A DNA stretch of 64,000 nt. It comes from Owenweeksia sp048267305 (GTDB lineage: Bacteria > Bacteroidota > Bacteroidia > Flavobacteriales > Schleiferiaceae). The stretch is from assembly GCA_048267305.1 (NCBI GenBank), contig JBLWXT010000016.1, positions 29,328 to 93,327 on the forward strand. The letters are read 5' to 3'. The position numbers were made by a program, and so were the translations under genes. The notes below the pieces were generated by a model. That model ran no database searches and was not told the DNA's origin. It saw only the letters and a program-made list of their open reading frames with translations. This document shows, one piece after another, positions 51,077 to 59,238 of the stretch (the stretch's first letter is position 1; each line of letters opens with the position of its first letter).

Positions 51077-52396
51077 ATGTCTATATTCTCCAGCCTCAAA
51101 AAATTTGGCACCCTCGTTTCAAAAATTGATGTTTCAGAAACGCTGGAAGCCCTTGGTAAGCTCAATCAAACGGAGCTTTACCAAATCATGAAAATCATTA
51201 AAAACAAAACCAGGGAATACCAACCGCCCGAAATTGAGAGTGATTATTACAACCTGTCTCGCTTTTTAAATGATGACGAAAGGCAAAAGCAACTGGAGGT
51301 GCGTGAGTTTATGAATGAGCACGTAAAGCCCATTGCCAATGAATATTGGAATAAGGCCGAATTTCCTATGCACATCATCCCTAAAATGGCAGAATTGAAT
51401 ATTGCCGGACTGACCTACGAAGGTTATGAAAGCCCCATGGGTAGCTATTTGTTGGAAGGTTTTATTACAGTGGAAATGGCGCGTGTGGATACATCAATCT
51501 CTACTTTTTTTGGGGTTCAAAGTGGGCTGGCCATGGGTAGCATATACTTCTGCGGAAGCGAAGAGCAAAAATGGAAGTGGTTGCCGCCTATGCAGCGTTT
51601 GGAGAAAATCGGAGCTTTTGGTTTAACCGAACCCAACGTAGGTTCCGCTGTGGCGGGAGGTTTGGAAACCACATGCCGAAAGGAAGGAAACAAATGGATT
51701 TTGAACGGACAAAAGAAGTGGATTGGCAACGCCACGTTTGCTGATATCATTATTATTTGGGCGAGAAATGTAGAAGACAATAAAGTGAAAGGCTTTATAG
51801 TAGAGAAAGACAATCCCGGCTTTAAAGCCGAAAAACAACAGGATAAAATGGCATTACGCACAGTGCAGAATGCTTTGATAACCCTTACCGACTGTGAGGT
51901 TGATGAAGAGAATCGCCTCCAAAATTGTGATAGCTTTAAAGATACCGGTAAAGTGCTAAAAGCTACGCGTGCAGGAGTGGCCTGGCAGGCTGTGGGTTGC
52001 GCTCGTGGAGCCTATGAGTTGGCTTTAGATTATTCGCATAAGCGAGAACAGTTTGGAAAACCAATAGGCTCTTTTCAGCTGGTGCAAGATCTTTTAGTAG
52101 AAATGCTCACGGATCTCACGGCTATTCAGAGTATGGCCTTTCACCTTTCTAAATTGCAAGACGAAGGCACAATGACAGACCAGCAAGCCTCTTTGGCAAA
52201 AGTGGCCTGTAGCCGCCATACCCGCGAAATTGTGGGTAAAGCCCGCGAGATATTTGGCGGAAACGGTATTTTACTGGAGTACAGTATTGCCCGCTTTGTA
52301 GCGGATGCCGAAGCCATTTATACCTATGAAGGAACTAAAGAGGTAAACTCACTGATAGTAGGTAGAGATATTACGGGGATAAGTGCGTTTTTATAA
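51077..52396 (+). CDS. Acyl-CoA dehydrogenase (glutaryl-CoA-dehydrogenase-like)
   Basis: The 439-residue flavoenzyme oxidises an acyl-CoA to the enoyl-CoA. Visible: helical N-terminal domain (REFMNEHVKPIANEYWNKAE), the FAD-binding segment IGAFGLTEPNVGSAVAGGLE near 178, WILNGQKKWIGNATFADI (about 211), and C-terminal KREQFGKPIGSFQLVQDLL, REIFGGNGILLEYSIAR and IYTYEGTKEVNSLIVGRDI. The catalytic Glu lies in YTYEGTKE near 417. A 40-residue N-terminal helix-rich extension is unusual. The glutaryl-type pattern (IGNATFADI) suggests glutaryl-CoA or a short branched acyl-CoA. Confidence 0.88.
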   Translation: MSIFSSLKKFGTLVSKIDVSETLEALGKLNQTELYQIMKIIKNKTREYQPPEIESDYYNLSRFLNDDERQKQLEVREFMNEHVKPIANEYWNKAEFPMHIIPKMAELNIAGLTYEGYESPMGSYLLEGFITVEMARVDTSISTFFGVQSGLAMGSIYFCGSEEQKWKWLPPMQRLEKIGAFGLTEPNVGSAVAGGLETTCRKEGNKWILNGQKKWIGNATFADIIIIWARNVEDNKVKGFIVEKDNPGFKAEKQQDKMALRTVQNALITLTDCEVDEENRLQNCDSFKDTGKVLKATRAGVAWQAVGCARGAYELALDYSHKREQFGKPIGSFQLVQDLLVEMLTDLTAIQSMAFHLSKLQDEGTMTDQQASLAKVACSRHTREIVGKAREIFGGNGILLEYSIARFVADAEAIYTYEGTKEVNSLIVGRDITGISAFL

Positions 52397-52422
52397 AACA
52401 GATGATTCAAACTAAATAGTGA

Positions 52423-52584
52423 GTTGAAACTTCATTTGTAATGCGCGTGCCAACTAAAGAAGGTGCGGAAGAACTGGCCGCCATGAATCCTGCAGTAAAG
52501 GCCGGCCGGCTTGTTATGGAAATTCACCCTTGGTGGGCAGTACGCTTAAATAATCCTTTTTACAGATATATTTTTTCAAAATAA
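52423..52584 (+). pseudogene. C-terminal remnant of a YciI-like protein
   Basis: A frame open from a TGA at 52420 to TAA at 52582 reads RVPTKEGAEELAAMNPAVKA then GRLVMEIHPWWAVR. This recalls the C-terminal half of YciI-related proteins (DPAVKAGR...HPW). No N-terminal half is present upstream, so it is either a broken gene or a 47-residue ORF starting at ATG 52441. Identification is by pattern only. Confidence 0.45.
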
Positions 52585-52648
52585 TTCCTTCCTTTACTAA
52601 TAAATTGGCGGTGTAAAAGACACCGTACTTAATCGTAAGTGAAGCAAG

Positions 52649-53713
52649 ATGAATCTTGAAATTACCGGCACCGGAAGCTGTATTCCGGAGATTAAAGTCC
52701 CCAATGCGGACTTTACAAAAAATGAATTCTATACCAACAAGGGAGAAAAGGTAGAGCACGACCCTCAACAAACTATTCAAAAGTTTCAGGAGATTACAGG
52801 GATCAGGGAAAGGCGCTATGCCAAGCCCGAGCAGCAAACTTCCGATCTTGGAACCATTGCCGCTAAACGTGCCATCGAAGATGCAGGCGTTGATATTGAA
52901 ACCCTGGATGGCGTTTTGGTGGCTCATAACTTCGGGAATGTCCCTCACGGCAAAATCCAATCCGACATTTTGCCCAGCCTTGCCACTCGCATAAAGCACA
53001 ATCTCGGAATTAAAAACCCGGATTGTATCGCCTTTGATATTTTGTATGGTTGCCCTGGTTGGATTCAGGCCATGATTTTAGCGTATAACTATATAAAGGC
53101 AGGTGAAGGGAAAAAGTATCTGGTAATTGGAGCAGAAACGCTTTCGCGAAAACTGGACCCTCATGATCGTGATTCCATGATTTTTTCTGATGGCGCAGGG
53201 GCCGCTATTGTTGAAGCTCGGAAGAGCGATGATGGCAGCGGAATTTTAAGTACTGCTTCGCAGACATTTACTGAAAACGAAGCCTACTACCTGTATTATG
53301 ATGTTTCCTATAATCCTACCGATGAAAGCAATACCCGCTACATAAAAATGCAGGGTCATAAGATTTTTGAATTTGCGCTCAATCATGTTCCGGCAGCTAT
53401 GCAGAAATGTCTGGACAAATCCGGGGTTGGAATAGATGAGGTAAAGAAGGTACTTATCCATCAGGCCAACGAAAAAATGGACGAAGCCATTATAAAGCGG
53501 TTTTTCAGACTGTATAAAAAAACACCACCCGAAGGAATTATGCCCATGAGTATACACCTGTTGGGCAATAGTTCTGTAGCTACTGTGCCAACTTTGCTAG
53601 ACCTTCTCCGCAAAGGAGAATTGGAAGGACAAGAGTTGAACAAGGGAGATGTGATTCTTTTGGCATCCGTAGGCGCAGGGATGAGCATAAATGCCATAAC
53701 CTATCGCGTGTAA
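52649..53713 (+). CDS. 3-oxoacyl-ACP synthase III (KAS III) family protein
   Basis: The 354-residue thiolase-fold enzyme has the KAS III catalytic triad: Cys 135 in DILYGCPGWIQAMIL, His 271 in VLIHQANEKM, Asn 307 in HLLGNSSVATVP. GAGMSINAITYRV ends the protein. KAS III enzymes condense acyl-CoA with malonyl-ACP at the start of fatty-acid synthesis. The N-terminal part (NEFYTNKGEKVEHDPQQTIQ) differs from housekeeping FabH, so it could be an accessory enzyme of secondary lipid metabolism. No fab genes are adjacent. Confidence 0.85.
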   Translation: MNLEITGTGSCIPEIKVPNADFTKNEFYTNKGEKVEHDPQQTIQKFQEITGIRERRYAKPEQQTSDLGTIAAKRAIEDAGVDIETLDGVLVAHNFGNVPHGKIQSDILPSLATRIKHNLGIKNPDCIAFDILYGCPGWIQAMILAYNYIKAGEGKKYLVIGAETLSRKLDPHDRDSMIFSDGAGAAIVEARKSDDGSGILSTASQTFTENEAYYLYYDVSYNPTDESNTRYIKMQGHKIFEFALNHVPAAMQKCLDKSGVGIDEVKKVLIHQANEKMDEAIIKRFFRLYKKTPPEGIMPMSIHLLGNSSVATVPTLLDLLRKGELEGQELNKGDVILLASVGAGMSINAITYRV

Positions 53714-53775
53714 CTTTAGTGGCGCTCAAAGCCGGATAATTGGCTTTTCTTGCGCTGCTAAATTTTAATATAGGT

Positions 53776-54030
53776 ATGAAGAAGCTGTTGGCATTTACTT
53801 CCAAAAACATAGGCTTGCTAGTGTTAGCCTGCCTTACCCTTGGTTTGGCCCCTTTTGCTCCTGAGCCCCATGTGTGGGAAAAACTAAAGTGGGTAGCCAA
53901 TGGTGCCACCGGTATGGTGTGGTACGATTGGTTTGACCTATTGCTGCATGGAAGCCCGTGGGTTTTGTTGGGGATTGGGCTTATCGGCAGAATCACACTG
54001 GAAAAAAAGGAACAAACAAACCAGCCTTAA
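53776..54030 (+). CDS. Small two-helix membrane protein
   Basis: ATG 53776 gives 84 residues with two hydrophobic helices (IGLLVLACLTLGLAPFAP; PWVLLGIGLIGRI) and a conserved-looking linker PHVWEKLKWVANGATGMVWY DWFDLLLHG. Such short proteins with the PHxWxKLKW motif occur widely in Bacteroidota as uncharacterised ORFs. No function can be given. It follows the KAS III gene by 62 bases. Confidence 0.65.
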   Translation: MKKLLAFTSKNIGLLVLACLTLGLAPFAPEPHVWEKLKWVANGATGMVWYDWFDLLLHGSPWVLLGIGLIGRITLEKKEQTNQP

Positions 54031-54129
54031 CCCAGCTTACCCCTTAGCTGCTTTTGCAATAGCTTTCGCGATTTTCTTTAGATCCTTACTGGAATAATCC
54101 TTTGTAAAAGGATCCATGTCTTTATAAAT

Positions 54130-55080
54130 CTACTCCCCTTTGGTGGAGTATATATTCATGTACTGATCGGTATTGGAGATGGCTGGTACAAGGATGTACT
54201 TATCATCATCATGAAATTCCGTTAGTAGCATCTCATTTATCTCCTCGTATGTTTTTACCTCGTATTTGTATGGATAGTTTTTAAAGAAGTCTTCCCTATC
54301 TCGCGGCACAAATTCATCCCTAAACTTTTTGTATTCGGTTAGTATTCCTTCTGGGATAATCAGCGTTTTCTCAGCAAGTGCAGCAATGGCCAATTTATCG
54401 TCCGGTTTGGCCAATACACCCTGAGTTTCTTCATTAATCAGTTTGTCACTCATTTCTTTTAGGTAAAACATAAACAGCCCCGGGTAAAAGTTTGAGTACT
54501 GAGCCTCATTATGGAGATAGAATGCAGACTCATCATAAAGCTTATTGGTATGGTCTGTTGGCTTTATTTTCCCCCAACTAGCCCAGTCTATTCGCAATTC
54601 GGGTTCATCTAAATAGTTTTGGTATAGATAAATCAAATCGTCAATATCTGGCCCCAACATTAGTCGCGAAACAGATTTATAATCTTTTCGAGTAGGTACT
54701 TTTAAATCCAGGTAAATCCATACCGCAGCTACATAGGGCGTGCCGCTACTCATTGTTTTTATTAAGGTTTTCATTTCGGGAAAGAAATAGCTGTACTTGC
54801 CTGAAGAGGTTGGGTATTTACTGAAATCTGAGAGTGGAGCAAAAGTCAACTTGTTAACTTTCCAGTACTTCTTAATCACCTCTCCATGGTTTGCGAATGC
54901 TGCGGAATCCTTTTTGCCATAAAAAAATATGGTTTCTGTAGCGCGCAGAGACCGCATTGTTTGGTCATCTATCGGCTTGCCATTAATCATCTTACTATTT
55001 GGCACACCCACAATTAGTTGTGCATGTGTAGTAAGCGAAATGGAAATAAGCAGAGCAAGGGAAGTAATAAGCCTCAACAT
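54130..55080 (-). CDS. Secreted protein of unknown function, possibly truncated
   Basis: The 316-residue product has a signal peptide (MLRLITSLALLISISLTTHA) and no family that I recognise. The mature part has a Lys-rich N-terminal half (FFYGKKDSAAFANHGEVIKK) and a C-terminal part with many aromatics (YPYKYEVKTYEEINEMLLTE). The stop TAG (54130-54132) is followed in frame, without a further stop, by 31 more codons (IYKDMDPFTKDYSSKDLKKI, then AKAIAKAAKG) up to TAA at 54037. The extension looks protein-like, so the TAG may be a recent nonsense change in this strain. Confidence 0.7.
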   Translation of the reverse strand: MLRLITSLALLISISLTTHAQLIVGVPNSKMINGKPIDDQTMRSLRATETIFFYGKKDSAAFANHGEVIKKYWKVNKLTFAPLSDFSKYPTSSGKYSYFFPEMKTLIKTMSSGTPYVAAVWIYLDLKVPTRKDYKSVSRLMLGPDIDDLIYLYQNYLDEPELRIDWASWGKIKPTDHTNKLYDESAFYLHNEAQYSNFYPGLFMFYLKEMSDKLINEETQGVLAKPDDKLAIAALAEKTLIIPEGILTEYKKFRDEFVPRDREDFFKNYPYKYEVKTYEEINEMLLTEFHDDDKYILVPAISNTDQYMNIYSTKGE

Positions 55081-55215
55081 ATAGTAGTTGTTTGATTAGA
55101 AAATCAATCATAGACTTTTTGTTTAAGAAAGCACTTAGCAATTTTTGGTTCTATGGGCTTTGATTGCATCCCTTCTCCCTTCCCCTTACCTTCGCCTTCT
55201 CCAAAAATTGAATAG

Positions 55216-57267
55216 ATGAAAAATATACAGAACTATGTAATGGGCGAGTGGGTAAATGGCGAAGGCGAAGAGCTGATTGCCACCAATGCCATTACCGGTG
55301 ATGCCATAGGAATTGTATCAAGCTCAGGCCTGGATTATGAAGCCATTTTAGATTACGGCCGTAAAAAAGGTGGTTCTGCCTTACGCAAAATGACCTTTCA
55401 GGAACGTGGCCGTATGCTTAAGGCTCTGGCGCTTCACTTGGTTTCCATTAAAGATAAATTTTACGATTTGAGCTACGCCACCGGTGCAACCCGCATCGAT
55501 AGCTGGGTAGATATTGAAGGCGGTATTGGTAACCTTTTTGCCAATGCTTCCCTTCGCAGGCAGTTCCCTGATTTGCCTTATTACGTAGATGGACAACCAG
55601 CAGCACTTTCTAAAAATGGAACCTTTATCGGTCACCACATCATGGTGCCAAAAAGAGGTGTTGCAGTTCATATCAATGCATTCAACTTCCCTGTATGGGG
55701 GATGTTGGAGAAGATTGCCGTAAACCTGATGGCTGGAGTTCCTGCTGTGGTAAAGCCGGCCGAATCCACTTCCTTTCTTACCGAATTAATGGTTCGCGAA
55801 ATCATAGCTTCCAACATTTTGCCAGAAGGCGCACTACAAGTTGTAACTGGTTTGGGCCGTGGAATTATTGATCACGTACAAACGGGAGACACAGTAACTT
55901 TTACAGGAAGTGCCGCTACCGGTAAGAAGCTGCAGTCTCTCCCACATATTATTGACCGTTCGGTTACTTTTAATTTGGAAGCCGACTCATTAAACGCTGC
56001 GGTATTAGGTCCTGATGTGGAACCGGGTATGCCTGAGTTTGACCTTTTTGTAAAAGAGGTGCAACGTGAGGTAACTTCCAAGGCCGGACAGAAATGTACG
56101 GCTGTTCGCAGGATTTTGGTGCCTGAAGATAAAATGGATGCCGTTCAGGAAGCGCTTACGGCCAGGCTAAAAAGCACTGTGATTGGCAACCCACAAACAG
56201 AAGGTGTGCGCATGGGCGCTTTGGCTAGTAAACTTCAAGTGGAGCGCTTGGTTGAGAACGTGGAGCGCCTGATGAAAAGCCAGGAAGTGGTGTTTGGTGA
56301 CCTCCGCGATTTTGACGTGGTTGGTGCGGATAAATCCAAAGGAGCTTTTGCTTCACCCATCCTTTTCAGAAATGATGATCCATTCAAAAATACAGATGTA
56401 CACGAGATAGAATGTTTTGGACCGGTGACGAGTATGATGCCCTACAAAACATTGGAAGATGCCATAGAAATTGCCAATATGGGTAAAGGTTCTTTGGTGT
56501 CATCCATCATTACAGCTGACGATAAAATTGCCCGCGAATATGTTGTGGAAGCCGCTCACATGCATGGAAGAATTCACGTGTTGAACGCTAAGTCAGCCAA
56601 GGAAAGTACAGGTCATGGATCGCCAATGCCATTGCTTACACATGGTGGCCCGGGCCGGGCTGGTGGTGGTGAAGAAATGGGTGGAAAACGTGGTGTTCTC
56701 CACTATTTGCAGCGTACCGCTATTCAGGGGCACCCCGATACTATTATGGAAATAACCCAGGTTTATCAACCGGGAGCCAGCCGTCCGGAATCTGAGAAGC
56801 ACTTGTTCCGCCAGCATTTTGAAGAGCTTAAAGTTGGAGATACCGTATATACCCATAAGCATACCGTTACTGATGCCGACATTGCCAGCTTTGCGCAGGT
56901 GAGTGGCGATAATTTCTATGCTCATGTAGATGCCACTTCTTTGGACGGAACCATATTTGAAGGGAAAGTAGCCCATGGTTACTACGTGCTTTCAAAAGCA
57001 GCAGGTATGTTTGTGGATCCCCGTAAAGGGCCGGTATTGCTAAACTACGGTTTGGATGAATGTCGCTTTACCAAGCCTGTTTACCCGGGAATGACCATTG
57101 GAGTGAAATTCACCGTAAAGGAAAAAATAGACCAGGAGAAAAAGAGTGAGGATGATATCGCCAAAGGTATAGTTCGCTTTAATGTGGATGTGTACGATGA
57201 AACGGGCGAAACAGTTGCCTTGGCTACTATACTTACGATGGTGAAGAAGATAGATCAGAGTTCTTAA
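55216..57267 (+). CDS. paaZ: Bifunctional oxepin-CoA hydrolase / 3-oxo-5,6-dehydrosuberyl-CoA semialdehyde dehydrogenase PaaZ
   Basis: The 683-residue fusion opens the oxepin ring and oxidises the resulting aldehyde. The aldehyde dehydrogenase domain (1-520) has catalytic Cys 295 in SKAGQKCTAVRRILVP and Glu 255 in NLEADSLNAAV. The C-terminal MaoC-type hydratase (about 535-683) has Asp 565 and His 570 in VSGDNFYAHVDAT. Both active sites are intact. It lies 15 kb from the rest of the paa genes and is flanked by dispersed CTTTGCG repeats. Confidence 0.94.
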   Translation: MKNIQNYVMGEWVNGEGEELIATNAITGDAIGIVSSSGLDYEAILDYGRKKGGSALRKMTFQERGRMLKALALHLVSIKDKFYDLSYATGATRIDSWVDIEGGIGNLFANASLRRQFPDLPYYVDGQPAALSKNGTFIGHHIMVPKRGVAVHINAFNFPVWGMLEKIAVNLMAGVPAVVKPAESTSFLTELMVREIIASNILPEGALQVVTGLGRGIIDHVQTGDTVTFTGSAATGKKLQSLPHIIDRSVTFNLEADSLNAAVLGPDVEPGMPEFDLFVKEVQREVTSKAGQKCTAVRRILVPEDKMDAVQEALTARLKSTVIGNPQTEGVRMGALASKLQVERLVENVERLMKSQEVVFGDLRDFDVVGADKSKGAFASPILFRNDDPFKNTDVHEIECFGPVTSMMPYKTLEDAIEIANMGKGSLVSSIITADDKIAREYVVEAAHMHGRIHVLNAKSAKESTGHGSPMPLLTHGGPGRAGGGEEMGGKRGVLHYLQRTAIQGHPDTIMEITQVYQPGASRPESEKHLFRQHFEELKVGDTVYTHKHTVTDADIASFAQVSGDNFYAHVDATSLDGTIFEGKVAHGYYVLSKAAGMFVDPRKGPVLLNYGLDECRFTKPVYPGMTIGVKFTVKEKIDQEKKSEDDIAKGIVRFNVDVYDETGETVALATILTMVKKIDQSS

Positions 57268-57272
57268 AGGGG

Positions 57273-57310
57273 TCACGCAAAGGGCGCAAAAGAAAATGCT
57301 CGCAAAGGCA
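57273..57310 (-). repeat. CTTTGCG-type dispersed repeat, minus-orientation copy after paaZ
   Basis: TCACGCAAAGGGCGCAAAAG followed by more CGCAAAGGCACAAAGG-type words, inverted relative to the copies at 57474 and 57907. Confidence 0.65.
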
Positions 57311-57414
57311 CAAAGGAATCTTTGAGTTCCTTTGAGAGAATTCTTAGCGTCTCTGGCTGAAGCCGAAATGCCAGTCCATGACTAAAACGAAATATTGTAT
57401 TAGAAAGAGTAAGG

Positions 57415-57485
57415 TTTCACGCAAAGGCCGCAAAGCAAGACAGCGCAAAGAGCGCCAAGAAAACCTTAGCGTGCTTTGCGTGAAA
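57415..57485. repeat. Inverted CTTTGCGTGAAA repeat upstream of the GxxExxY pseudogene
   Basis: TTTCACGCAAAG (57415-57426) and CTTTGCGTGAAA (57474-57485) are exact 12-bp inverted copies around a centre that contains further CGCAAAG and CTTAGCG words. The right end is 12 bases before the ATG of the pseudogene. Confidence 0.8.
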
Positions 57486-57497
57486 TAGATATCTGTA

Positions 57498-57875
57498 ATG
57501 ACCGAAAATGAAATTTCATATAAAGTAATTGGTGCGGCCATTGAGCTGCACCGTGCTTTAGGCCCCGGGTTGTTGGAAAGTGTTTATGAAACGGCTTTGG
57601 CTCGCGATCTTAGAGAAATGGGATTTCAAGTTGAGCAACAAAAGGGTTTGCCTTTCACTTACAAGGAGCTTGAATTTGATCGCGGGTTTCGCATGGACCT
57701 CTTGGTAAACTAAAAGGTGATCGTAGAAATTAAATCCGTGGAGACCTTGGCTCCGATTCATTTTTCACAAACACTAACCTACTTGAAATTGGCCGATAAG
57801 AGATTGGCACCCTTAATAAATTTTAATGTTCCCGTATTAAAGGAAGGTATTCACAGAATGGTAAATAACCTTTAA
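57498..57875 (+). pseudogene. GxxExxY protein gene broken by an in-frame stop
   Basis: The first 71 codons read NEISYKVIGAAIELHRALGP, GLLESVYETALARDLREMGF and FRMDLLVN, the conserved N-terminal half of the GxxExxY family (PDDEXK-like fold). TAA at 57711-57713 then interrupts, and the same frame continues with KVIVEIKSVETLAPIHFSQT, LTYLKLADKRLAPLINFNVP and VLKEGIHRMVNNL to TAA at 57873. The two halves join without a shift, so this is one gene with a single nonsense codon where an acidic or polar residue normally stands between LLV and VIVEIK. Function of the family is unknown. Repeats flank it on both sides. Confidence 0.85.
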
Positions 57876-57920
57876 TCTTTGCGTCCTTTGCGAAAAAACT
57901 TAGCGCCTTTGCGTGAAATA
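57876..57920 (+). repeat. CTTTGCG...CTTAGCGCCTTTGCGTGAAAT repeat
   Basis: Begins directly after the pseudogene stop and ends 5 bases before the ABM gene start. CTTAGCG plus CTTTGCGTGAAATA matches the copy left of the pseudogene, so the two form direct repeats around it. Confidence 0.8.
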
Positions 57921-57925
57921 TTACT

Positions 57926-58273
57926 ATGATTACAACCTGGAAAAAACCCACCCCGCCTTCCGCACCCTTTTATGCGGTAATTTTCATCTCTAAAAAAAGC
58001 AATGACCTTGAGGGCTATGAAGAAATGGATGCCCGTATGATGGAACTAGCCCAACAGCAAGAAGGGTATCTCGGTTATAGCTCCGTTTCAAAGCCAGAGG
58101 GAGGAATATTTATCAGCTATTGGCAAGATCAGGAAAGTATCCAAAAGTGGAGGATAAACACCGAGCATGGCAACGCAAAATCTAATGCCCAAAAGTGGTA
58201 CAGCTATTACCATAGCATGATTTCTAAGGTTGAGAGCAGCCATATCTTTGAAGCATCCCTCAATCTGTTGTGA
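57926..58273 (+). CDS. Antibiotic biosynthesis monooxygenase (ABM) domain protein
   Basis: The 115-residue protein has the ferredoxin-like ABM fold: FYAVIFISKKSND, DARMMELAQQQEGYLGYSSV and ISYWQDQESIQKWRINTEHG, the last with conserved W and H. ABM proteins act in quinone oxidation, heme degradation or as dimer-forming stress proteins; the substrate is not evident. A repeat copy is directly upstream of its start. Confidence 0.82.
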   Translation: MITTWKKPTPPSAPFYAVIFISKKSNDLEGYEEMDARMMELAQQQEGYLGYSSVSKPEGGIFISYWQDQESIQKWRINTEHGNAKSNAQKWYSYYHSMISKVESSHIFEASLNLL

Positions 58274-58382
58274 TTAGTTATTCGGTAAGCCACGTATTAC
58301 AGACGCTTAGTACAAACCCGTTTTCTGGCATGTAGGGCCACAATTACATATCCAAATCTATTGATCTAAGTATGCTTAGGGC

Positions 58383-58414
58383 TTTGGTTCTATTGGCTTA
58401 TAGCCATATTTTTG
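58383..58414 (+). promoter_or_regulatory. Bacteroidota-type promoter (-33 TTTG, -7 TATTTTTG)
   Basis: TTTG at 58383-58386 and TATTTTTG at 58407-58414 are separated by 20 bases, close to the usual TTTG-N19-TAnnTTTG. The box ends 21 bases before the ATG at 58436. This is the most complete promoter seen in the window. Confidence 0.6.
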
Positions 58415-58435
58415 CCACATATTAAAAAGTCAATT

Positions 58436-59206
58436 ATGCAGAATGCCATGGATCAAGGTCATGTTGAAGTAAAACTTAATAATGGTCTGGCCGAAATTGA
58501 ATTTTATCACCCCATGAGCAATTCCCTTCCGGGGAAACTGTTGGCCAAATTAGCCCAAAGCATTACAGATGCCGGAACCAATGATGAGGTAAAGTTAATT
58601 CTTCTGAAGTCTGCTGGCGACCGTGCCTTTTGTGCCGGTGCTTCCTTTGATGAGCTTATTTCAATAAAAGATCTGGAAACAGGAAAGAAATTCTTCAGTG
58701 GTTTTGCCAATGTGATTAATGCCATGCGTAAATGCCCAAAACTTATTATCGGCCGCGTACACGGTAAGGCTGTTGGTGGTGCAGTAGGCTTGGCTTCGGC
58801 TGTAGACTATTGCTTTGCAACGGAACATGCTTCGGTAAAACTTTCGGAACTGGCAGTAGGTATAGGCCCGTTTGTAGTGGGGCCAGCTGTGGAGCGCAAA
58901 ATTGGTCTTAGCGGAATGAGTGAATTGGCGATAAATGCTACCGAATGGCGCAGCGCCTCCTGGGCACATTCTCGCGGATTGTACTATGAAATGTTCTCAA
59001 GTGTAGAGGAAATGGATAAGGGAATTGATGCATTGGTGGCTAAACTCATGAAATCAAACCCTGAAGCAATGAGTCTGCTAAAAGGTGTGTTCTGGAAAGG
59101 TACTGAGGATTGGGATACGCTTTTGGCGGAGCGTGCTGCTATGAGCGGTAAATTGGTGCTTTCAGACTTTACTAAAAATGCTATTCAGGCATTTAAAAAG
59201 AAATAA
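58436..59206 (+). CDS. Enoyl-CoA hydratase/isomerase (second paa-type crotonase)
   Basis: The 256-residue crotonase-fold protein has GDRAFCAGASFDELI (about 63), the oxyanion-hole IGRVHGKAVGGAVGLASAVD (about 104-123) and KLSELAVGIGPFVVGPAVER (about 136-155). The PDSGG-like region of PaaG is replaced by GIGPFVVGP, so it is a different paralogue, perhaps the PaaF-type hydratase for 2,3-dehydroadipyl-CoA. The Glu pair of classical hydratases is incomplete, so the assignment stays open. It is the first gene of a two-gene unit with the DUF3078 gene. Confidence 0.78.
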   Translation: MQNAMDQGHVEVKLNNGLAEIEFYHPMSNSLPGKLLAKLAQSITDAGTNDEVKLILLKSAGDRAFCAGASFDELISIKDLETGKKFFSGFANVINAMRKCPKLIIGRVHGKAVGGAVGLASAVDYCFATEHASVKLSELAVGIGPFVVGPAVERKIGLSGMSELAINATEWRSASWAHSRGLYYEMFSSVEEMDKGIDALVAKLMKSNPEAMSLLKGVFWKGTEDWDTLLAERAAMSGKLVLSDFTKNAIQAFKKK

Positions 59207-59238
59207 TCAAAATCTAATTATCACTTAAATCAAACCAA

